Source: Strigamia acuminata
Lineage: Eukaryota > Arthropoda > Chilopoda > Geophilomorpha > Linotaeniidae
Assembly: GCA_949358305.1 (NCBI GenBank)
Contig: OX442314.1
Location: 8,673,060 to 8,737,059 of the forward strand
DNA length: 64,000 nt
Direction: 5' to 3'
Shown piece after piece: positions 55,263-64,000 of this stretch; within the stretch, counting starts at the first letter, position 1; every line of letters begins with the position of its first letter. The notes under the pieces were generated by a model. That model did no database searches and was not told where the DNA came from. It saw nothing but the letters and a program-made list of their open reading frames with translations. A program made the position numbers and the translations under genes.

Positions 55263-56683
55263 TGTAGTGTATGGTATCAATAGCCAAGAGCTAAGTCACT
55301 TCTGTAAGTCAAAGAAGTGATTTCAGTTTCACTTAATCTTAATCCTCTTATTTGAATTCTTTCAAGTTGACTTCTCAGAGATTTGTTGTAAGAAACGTCA
55401 TATCCTGTTTGGAGACAACATTTCGCACGATTAAGTCAATTCATCTTTTGAAGATTCTTGGCAAATTCTTTCGCGTAGTTCGTTAAAATAGAAAAAATAT
55501 TAGGTCTTAGGTGTTTGTGATTGAGGTTTTCGAAGAATTTTCTTTCGGGCTCAAGTTGTGCAAAGTGTGGTAAGTGGAAGGAAATGAGTTGTGATTGACT
55601 AATCTGGTTAAGGAAGAAAAGGGTGCTTCAGATCCTTCATCTTAAAAGTATTGGTCATTAAAAGTTTTCAATTTAAAAGCTTGGATACATTGTAGCTCTT
55701 TTTTTAGACTAACATTACATGTTGATGATTAAGGTTAGTACCGGTAGGTGAGCTGTTAGGACTTAAAATAGTTTTATGGTTAATGAGTTTTCTGACACAC
55801 TAAAGAGGCTGCAAAGTGATTTACAGTCTGGTGGCTGCATTTGGCAACAATGACATCATATGTTCCATCTTAACATTAGACTAGGTGATTATTGTGACGT
55901 CATAAGTCCTTGGTGGCACCAACTGTTGAGCATTATTGAGGTAAGATGATATCTCAAAGGAAAACTTTTTTTTATACAATGCATTAATTTGTGTGTAAAC
56001 AGATTAAAGAGAGAAATTATTTGTTTGCTCATGAGAATTGTTCTATTTTGACAAGTTAATTGCAGCACACATGTGTATATTTAACTACATCAATACATGA
56101 CCTTGAACTTGAATATGTTTATCACTTTCTATTTTTATCACTGGAGCTGTATCAATGTCATTTACTGGACTGCCATGCTAAAAAATCAACTTTAGGGGTA
56201 GGAAAAAATCTTTTTTTGGCTGAAACTACTCTAAAAAAAAACTTTGAAAATGGTGAAACTTAAAAGAAGAAAAACAAATAAAGAGGATCTCTCTTGGCCA
56301 CCATATTGAATTCAATAAATTCTGAGAATTGCTTCCGCAAACTTCCGCGTTTACGTCTTAACTGAGATCTCATTGATCGGCTGTGTACACAAAACACAAA
56401 CTGCCCTTTATTGCACTCGCTGCATCCAAAAAGGTGTTTTCAAAGAATTTTCTCTTTGTTTTCAAATTACATTTAAACTTGTTTATATTTTTTTAAACTA
56501 GTCTAAATGTAAAATTTAACATGTAAAATTTTAATTTCTAAAAAGGCTGTATAGAATCAAATTGCGAAAACGCTACATTTGAAATGTTTGTATTTTGGCA
56601 TGTTTTCAGGCCTAAAGCTTAGTATCCGTAAGATCATCTGCTAACAGAAGTGTATGCCCATAGACTTTTCTGTATGTACAGAC

Positions 56684-56734
<51 letters not shown>

Positions 56735-59520
56735 ATTTTTTTAGCTACTTTTGTAGTTAGGATGAATAGGATTGCTAGTTTTTTTCAATTTTTAATTTTA
56801 TTTATAAACAAATAATCTATTTTTATGAATAGAATATACAGTCGTTTGCATTTGTTGGCAGAACTGATTGCTGCCATATTTGAGACCGGTTAAAAAAAAT
56901 TACGACCGGTCACAAAGTGTCAAACCCGATCACTACTTTCTGTGCCACAAAAGTTTCTGTGCCTGGAAACGAAGATCAGCTTTCCGTTGCATCGACATGC
57001 CAGAAAGTTAATTTTTTATGTCACAGAACATATCTCGCAGACATTCCAAGACTGGAATGAAATTTGTGAGTACCAGTTTTTTCTGTAGGCAAAATTTCTG
57101 TGGGCAGACGTAGGAAACTGCTTATGAGTACTAAGCTTAAGAAACGGAAACACCGGCATAAATTGACACCACGAGACAAAAGCACGGCTTCCAACGACAG
57201 AGCAATCATTCATGTATTGTCCTGTGCCTAAGCCAATCATTGGTGTTGTGTTGGCCTTAGAATAATTGGAAATGCATTTATATAAATAAAGCTCTTGCCA
57301 AAACGAGGATGTAGAGAGAGTTGCAAAATCTGTTGAACAACTCTTGACATTTAGCGGTAACATTTATCTAATGGGGAAGTTTATTCAAACTCGTGCAATC
57401 TGCAAAAGAGAAAAAAGAAAAGGAGAAAATCAAAATGAAAATCAAAATGAAAATCAAAACGTGTATTTACATGAAAACAAAAATTGCATTTACACACACT
57501 TGTTATTGAATGCCACTTGCACGCGTAATTAAGTATTCAAATCGCATACTTGATTAAAATTAGTATACACAAAAGCGATTTCACAAGCACGTGACCTGAA
57601 ATGTTGATAAACATCTGGCACGTGTTGTTGTAATTTTCTTCGCAATCTTTTTATGCCACTTGTGATCATTTCCTGAGGATTTCGTAAAAATAATAATCTT
57701 ATTTCATTTTCTATTTATTTCTTCTCTCTGTGAACCCATTCATCTCAGGGTTTAATCCACATGGTTACAAAGCTTTTCATTCAATATGGTGGAATGTTTT
57801 GTTATTTTTTTTAAAAAAGTAATTATTATTTTCTGCTATCGTCGATTGTTCGGAACAAAAGGATGATAAAAAAAATGTTTCCGGCTTAACATGCAGTTAT
57901 TCAAACGTTATGTAATGGCCACACACTTGGAATCTCAAAAACTGTGTGGAAATGCCATTTATGTGGCGATACTGGCGCCGCGCATCGGCAATTAATGAAA
58001 ACAAAACCATGACACAACCAGTGGTGCATCATGCACTTGGCAACCTCAAAGCATAACCTAATTTCTCAAAAGTTTTTGCGTGCGTGACGAAAGACTTTCG
58101 GAAATTAAAGTCACTTCCTACGTTTACGTGGTAACTGTTGAATATCCTTTGATATAACTGCATAAATAGTCACAACAGCATTAAATGTGATGTCCATTAA
58201 CTGCTATCGTTTATTCACCGGGTCGCCATTACAATAACTCTCGGTTTCTGAACAACCAATCACAACATTACAAACACTAGCACCAACTGGTGACAATAAT
58301 AGAACTAAATATTATTAGGCAAACACTACAGTAACAGTTTTCCAAATAAGTGAAAATTCGGATTTTATTTATCTGATTACACGAGTTACTTTTCTGGGAA
58401 ACTCGACGTCATATGTGAATTACCCATAATGCATTTTGATTATCTGGTTGTCGAAACAAACATTTGATAAACAAAGCGCTAGACACTGCTCAATGCTCTA
58501 TGCATAACAAGAAATAAACATCTGCATGACGCAGAGAAGATAAATACAAAAGTAATGAATCAAATGGGAATCCACGATGAAGCAAGGTACAAGGTGAAAT
58601 GGATAAATTTGCCCATACACCAACCCATAATGCATTTTGATTATCCGGTTGTCGGTCTATTTCAGCCCCTAAACAATCGATATAAACAAACTTAACAAAA
58701 TGCATCCCCAACTTAGTTATTCAGTCACCAAACATTTCCAACCAATAAAATATGTTTGACAACGCCATCTTGTGCCAATCATTAAGCACAATTGTGGCCA
58801 TAACCATTACAGCCAGTAGTTACCCGCTGTCATTGTAAATGATGGCAATTAAGGCTGCAATCAAATCAGTTTTGGATCAGTTTTGCTTCGATAAAATGCC
58901 ATTCGAGCTATAATCAGCTCAACTCTTAGGGTAATGCTAAAGTGGAAAAATACCAGATTGGTTGCGCTATTTATAATCTTAGTGAACGATTTCGCCGATT
59001 TACGACCTCCAACCCGGTAGTTTTCCACTATTTACATCACGCAAGGAAAATGCAAATGGTAACGACCTTGCTCACCGCCATTTGCAATTACTCGCTGCGA
59101 AGCGAGTGTTTGGGGTCTACGGAAGCGGTCGCGTGGCAACCGTAACCACGAAACAACAATCACGAGTGGCGGATGCAAGCATGTATTCAGCTCACACTCG
59201 TTCTATGCAAAGTTTAACCTCACAATTAAGTCACTTCCAGCTGCACTATGGCCACATTTCTTTAGTTTAATCAGCCCGAGTTGTTCCTTAGTTTGGCTCG
59301 GCCTCTAGCCCCAGCTGGGGACACAACAGATGGTCTAGTTGTTTTATAATTTATAATTACCCAAGGTAAAGAATACACTTAAATAGAGTTGTATATGTTT
59401 TTGTTAAAGTTGAGACACTCATTGCGGTTTAAAATTTGATTTATCATGTGGAGAATCAAAGAAGTAGCGTGTAATTTACTTTGAATGCACCTAATGCTTT
59501 TTCCCATGAAATAATGTATT
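55263..59520. other. Gene-free AT-rich stretch
   Basis: An (AAAT)n microsatellite lies at 56682-56736 and a GAAAATCAAAAT short repeat at 57428-57462. A 33-base direct repeat around ATAATGCATTTTGATTAT occurs at about 58428 and 58628. No gene is supported. Confidence 0.4.
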
Positions 59521-59529
59521 TTTACCTGA

Positions 59530-59720
59530 AAAAAGCATATTTATGTGGAAAAAATGCATTTATATGTGAAAAAAAGCATATTCATGTGGAAAAAATGCAT
59601 TTTTATGCGGAAAAAATGCATTTTCATGTGGGAAAAAGGTATTTTCATGTGGAAAAAATGCATTTCCATGTGAAAAAATTGCATTTTCATGCGAAAAAAT
59701 GCATCTTCATTTGGAAATGC
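59530..59720. repeat. Minisatellite of AAAAATGCATTTTCATGTGG type
   Basis: About nine units of 20-22 bases. Frames across it are repeat products. Confidence 0.85.
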
Positions 59721-60628
59721 ACATCCATAAACAATATAGAGTGTAAGCCGTGTGGTCCGGATATAGGTTAAGCCCCAGAAATGTGTTTGGTCCAGGTGGG
59801 TCACATCAGGAGTATACTTTCGTCTATCTGAACAAACACCGATGGGGTTTGGTCCCCAGCCGTTCTGTCCAAAGTCCAAACTCCACAGCTGTCTACAATT
59901 ATCGTAAACTGTACCAGGAAAAAAGAACACTTATCTTTATCCAAACATTTACTCAATTCCACTTCTTTAATATTTTGCCACTAGATGGAGATTTTTTCCC
60001 ATACACCTTTGATGCCTATTTTGTACTTCTTCCTAACGATAACCGCCATTTTGCAATCTGTGTTACGACTTTCTTCAGAAACCAACCTTGCATTTGCACC
60101 GACAACGGGGAAAAAACCACATAAACACTGTTGAAGTGTGTGTCAGATTTTTTTTTTTTCAATTTTCAATTTTTCACATTTTTCACATTTTTCTCAAGCT
60201 TTCCACAAATGACCTTGAAAACAGATTTAGAGGTCTAATTTGTTTTGGCCAATAAATTAGCCTCCGTCAACTTCCTATTGAACGGTTTTATCAGATTTTT
60301 CCTCTTTTCCTTTCGCCATTGACTTCAATTCCTCTACATCCAGCCTTTTAAGACTTATCAGCAATTATAGTACAGAATTGAAGGAGGCTCGCTTTTCCTC
60401 TATCTGGGCTGTGAATTCCAGCAACACTAGACACTAAACTGGAGAGAATAATCAATTCAAGAGCCAATCGATTGAATCAAGGACAATCCGGTAGTGTTTC
60501 CAAAAGTGATGAAATTTTCACGCTTCGAGGTACACACATTCAAAGTTTGATGTTTCTAGAAACAGCAAGAACAGAAGACTAAAACATGCTAACTTATAAA
60601 TGATTGCGACATTATTACGCTTTTGTAT

Positions 60629-60968
60629 TTAATTATGCTTTAGTCTTTCACCCAACCGACAAATTCTGGCTGCGCAGGCATCCTCAGTGTCAGCTTGTTC
60701 CCACTGCAATGCTACAAACATCCGGAATAATCCCACATGTTTCTCACCCATCAGATTACTGTATCTGAAGTGCCACGACTCAACGGAATTTGTTGTTCTT
60801 GCGTGGTAGACAAGCTGGTTACTCCAGAGTTCAGGTGGGAACGTAAGCGGATTTCTAATGCCAGTTTAGTGGATCTTGCCTAGAACATAATTCTTTTCCC
60901 ACCATTCAAGGAAGCCAGTTGCATCTTGTTCAAACAGTGGACCCATCAACTCATACGCACCAACAATG
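60629..60968 (-). pseudogene. Second MULE transposase fragment
   Basis: On the minus strand the sequence follows the C-terminal third of the transposase at 3743-4816: P-L-F-E-Q-D-A-T-G-F-L-E-W-W-E-K-N-Y, F-P-P-E-L-W-S, and V-G-L-F-R-M-F-V-A-L-Q-W-E-Q-A-D-T-E. It has an in-frame TAA after the E-W-W-E block and no recognisable N-terminal part. It is an older copy of the same family. Confidence 0.8.
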
Positions 60969-62390
60969 CCGTTGTGACTGGTATGGTCTTTGCGATGGCA
61001 GCCTGGGAACTGGTTACCATGGCGTAGAACGCATATTCACGTAATAATAAGACAGGGACTCCAGATTGTTCGTTGTTGGCCTTTAATACGTTGTTTAACG
61101 GTCGGAGTTTCCCATCTACCCACGTGTTGGCAGTGCCAAAAAGGCACCCTACACCAGCGACTGACCCGTCATACACAGGGTGGGAACTCCATGGATGACT
61201 TGGCCGGTCAAACTTAACCCTTCTGCTATGCTTACCCACACAGCCCATGCAACCGCTCGTGGAGGCTATAGTGGATCCATCATCACACTACTGAGCGTCG
61301 CAGTGGTGAATGGGAAAAGAGCATAGTCAGCACAGATTATGACGACTCTTGCTGGCTTCAGAAACTTATTTCACACACCTGTCTCGGTTAAGACCCAGCG
61401 TTCTTCTCTCTACTCCCCACACCATTCAGCTCCCTCCTTCCCTATACTGGGTCATACCACTCCGCAAAGAGGGATGACTTAGGGCCATTGGGCTGGTCAG
61501 GATAGTCACCCTTAAGTGGCCAAGCGCTCGCATCGTTTGCAGGCACAAAAGCCAGACCGGGCACATTGTAGCAGATCGTACCCGATTTCGGCAACAACAG
61601 TGACCAGGAGTGACTAATTATTCAATAACTTGAAAATCACCATCCACACGCTAAGTTTGCGCTCACCTCACCTTAACCTAACCTTAAGTGGATCACACAA
61701 AGCAAAACACAACAACACAAATCAAACTAACAAGCAAACAGGCGATAAATTCAAAATTCCAAAGCTGAATTATGATTTTCAAGTTATTGAATCATTAGTC
61801 ACTCCAGGTGCATTGTTGTTGCCAAAATCGGGTACGATAGGCCATTATGCGGCCGGGGCATAGCCGAGCGCAAATGGTCCGAGTCCAGACCGGATTGATT
61901 ACCGTATTGTTGTTTTTGAATTAGACTGAATCCCAGATCAACTCCCACGCAAAGCTTGTGTGCACTGTTGTTAGGGAATTGTTATTTTTATTTCTCATTG
62001 AGGCGTGGACTGTAATGAATAGCACTTGGTCCCCTTTTGGATGAATAATATTTCTGCTTTAAATTAGAAGAGTTATTAATTGCAGTGATTTGAAAAATCA
62101 CATTACTTTGTCTCGTATCATTCAGTTGTCAGATTTCTATCCTGAGCTTAAGTATTAGATCAAATAGCACGTGTGACGCATTAATCACATGACTAATTAA
62201 AATGAAGCGCATTTAAACTGGGAACACCACAGCTCTCGTTTAAGCTTAATACCATGGAAACAAAAGCAGCATTGCAAACATAGCACTGGGTACCTGGGCC
62301 CTAAAACTACCCCCGTAAATGTGCGCCCCCTGCAGTCTTTTTGGCAAAATTGGACAGATGTGAATAAAAAAAATTTTTTTTTTAAAAAAA
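60969..62390. other. Gene-free stretch right of the MULE fragment
   Basis: The GC-rich part 61000-61600 looks like old mobile-element sequence, but I cannot assign it. A 100-codon minus-strand frame (61248-60946) has no known motif. Confidence 0.35.
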
Positions 62391-62394
62391 TTGC

Positions 62395-62850
62395 AATTTT
62401 GGATGAAAAATTGATGTTTTTGCGTGAAAATTAATTTTTTGCATAAAAATTGATGTTTTTGCGTGAAAATTGATATTTTTGCGTGAAAATTGATGTTTTT
62501 GCGTGAAAATTGATGTTTTTGCGTGAAAATTGATGTTTTTGCGTGAAAATTGATGTTTTTGCGTGAAAATTGATGTTTTTGCGTGAAAATTGATGTTTTT
62601 GCGTGAAAATTGATGTTTTTGCGTGAAAATTGATGTTTTCGCGTGAAAATTGATGTTTTTGCGTGAAAATTGATGTTTTGCGTACAAAATTGATGTTTTG
62701 CGTACAAAATTAATGTTTTTGCATACAAAATTAAACTTTTTGGGTGAAAAACTAATATTTTTTGGTGAAAAACTAATATTTTTGGGTGAAAAACTAATAT
62801 TTTTGGGTAAAAATTCACCTGTCTGGTGAAAAATGACCTTTTTTGAATGA
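62395..62850. repeat. 20-bp tandem repeat (AAAATTGATGTTTTTGCGTG)
   Basis: At least 14 near-perfect units with degenerate related units at both sides. The two long minus-strand frames across it are repeat products. Confidence 0.95.
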
Positions 62851-64000
62851 AAATTTACCGTTTTAGATGAAAATTGCCCTCTTTGAAACAAATGGGACAT
62901 ATTTTGGTATAAAATCAACCAAAAACAGACGGAAAGAGAGGCAAAAGGCCATTTACAGAGGTTTGAAAATATGAAATCTTTTAACCTTTTCCTTAGTCAC
63001 ATTAAGTTTGTTGACAACGAAAAACTTTTATCGAAAATCGATTAATAATGCCAAAACACACCTTTCCAAACAATATCAACTCTGAAGGTCAATGCTTCCA
63101 TTTTTCATTTTTTTCCCAAATATACTTTTTTATAAAAAAAAAATTTCATTTCAACTAACAAACTTGAGTTAATTAAACCACACAGCGAACTCTCGTTAGA
63201 GCGAAAACGTGCTATGACGTGATCGGTTTGTCCGGGCAGCGAGTGACGTCACAATTGCAAGATGGAAGCGCAATAAATCAAATTGTTATTTTTTTTTCTC
63301 TACTCGAATTTGTTGACGTCATTGCAAGGTTTATGTATATTTTTATAGTGTTTGTGTGCACATGTTTAAACCGGATGAACATTAATGAATGCTAGCACAT
63401 TTTGATAATTATGTTGTAGTTTGAAGGATGTTGAGAATGCAGAATGGATTAATTACACGAAACGAGGTGGTTCAAGACACTTTTAAATTAAATTAAAGTG
63501 CTAAATCATGTTAGTGATGGTAGTTAATTTCAGATTCGGCCGTATAATTTGAGTTGCTAAACTGGTAAATCGATTTTACTTGTTTAAAAAAATAAAAGAA
63601 AAAAAGAAATGGACACTTGAATCGACTACACTTTTTTCTAACTGCAAAAGCCGATACAAAATGGATTCATGGAAGTCTTTTTGTTCTAAGATTGTAGTGG
63701 TTTATGGTTACCAGGCTACTGATTGATTGTTTGCACACGGAAAGAAAGTGGACAGGTTGATTTCTGGAGTCTTTGCCTTGTAACATAGTGATGCTGCACT
63801 GCATTACATTTTGTTTATACTTATTTTGAGCAAACAAATAAAATTAAAATCTAATTAAAACAACTTTTTTTATCAAACAAACCATGCTCTACAACTTTGT
63901 AATTGAACATTTTCTCATATTCCAAATGGTTTAAAAGTTACACAATGGTTAACAATGGTTCATAGGTCAAGGGGCAATTTTCATGGCGTTATTGAAATCA
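62851..64000. other. Gene-free right end
   Basis: AT-rich DNA. The last 115 bases resemble an arm of the inverted-repeat element (CTCTACAACTTTGTAATTGA). Confidence 0.4.

Noticed and set aside
61855-61895. tRNA-like A and B box motifs (TAGCCGAGCG and GGTCCGAGTCC)
   Set aside because: The spacing is far too short for a tRNA and no cloverleaf can be drawn; at most a remnant of a tRNA-derived SINE.
62246-62918. Two overlapping frames of about 180 codons
   Set aside because: Products of the 20-bp tandem repeat; they have the monotonous composition expected from it.

Overview
The window is AT-rich nuclear DNA of an animal. Spliced genes with GT-AG introns, long introns, TATA-like boxes, many dispersed repeats and small secreted cysteine-rich peptides point to an arthropod. 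The C2H2 fingers of C-x2-C-x-Y-S-C type and the absence of obvious insect-specific elements make a chelicerate or a non-insect hexapod my best guess (inference). Gene density is low and repeat density is high.

Layout. 0-1.2 kb: a nine-finger C2H2 zinc-finger gene (minus) broken by a 5-bp tandem duplication. 1.6-7.2 kb: a nest of mobile DNA: a LINE endonuclease fragment interrupted by a Mutator-like (MULE) element, a short deletion derivative of that MULE, and a foldback transposon (5252-6883, 6-bp target duplication) whose arms enclose what looks like a decayed piece of a caudal/Cdx homeobox gene. 7.6-11.1 kb: a tandem duplication carrying two CSalpha-beta defensin-type genes (minus), one intact and one with a lost start codon. 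11.4-22.0 kb: two extra copies of the zinc-finger 3' region and a repeat, between which sits a young 9.1-kb LTR retroelement (12277-21356). It has 4-bp target duplications, a polypurine tract and two open frames of about 1030 codons, but no reverse transcriptase. A related single LTR follows at about 22.05-22.99 kb.

23.1-29.2 kb: the last exon of an isoprenylcysteine methyltransferase (ICMT) gene; a candidate unidentified exon; a 38-bp-stem hairpin; and two convergent, intron-bearing pseudogenes (AAR2 splicing factor and a WD40 protein tentatively TFIIIC subunit 2). 29.7-36.4 kb: three paralogous secreted-peptide genes sharing promoter, signal exon and acidic pro-exon but with unrelated mature exons (2-Cys, 6-Cys and 6-Cys knot-like). 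Two of them form an inverted duplication. 36.9-41.8 kb: a complete 12-exon ARHGAP11A-like RhoGAP gene (minus, 946 codons) with E2F-, CCAAT- and CHR-like sites upstream and a 31-bp satellite in one intron.

42-64 kb: mostly noncoding. It contains a GC-rich probable first exon (to 44617) and a probable first coding exon (52620-52741) of an unknown plus-strand gene, a second MULE transposase fragment (60.6-61.0 kb), inverted-repeat elements ending in ACAGGGTG-like termini, and several minisatellites.

The most notable themes are immune or venom-like peptide families made by tandem or inverted duplication with exon-limited divergence, and transposons that have lost or gained genes (RT-less LTR element, caudal-bearing foldback element, MULE deletion derivative). 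All names rest on reading the sequence by eye; no database search was run.
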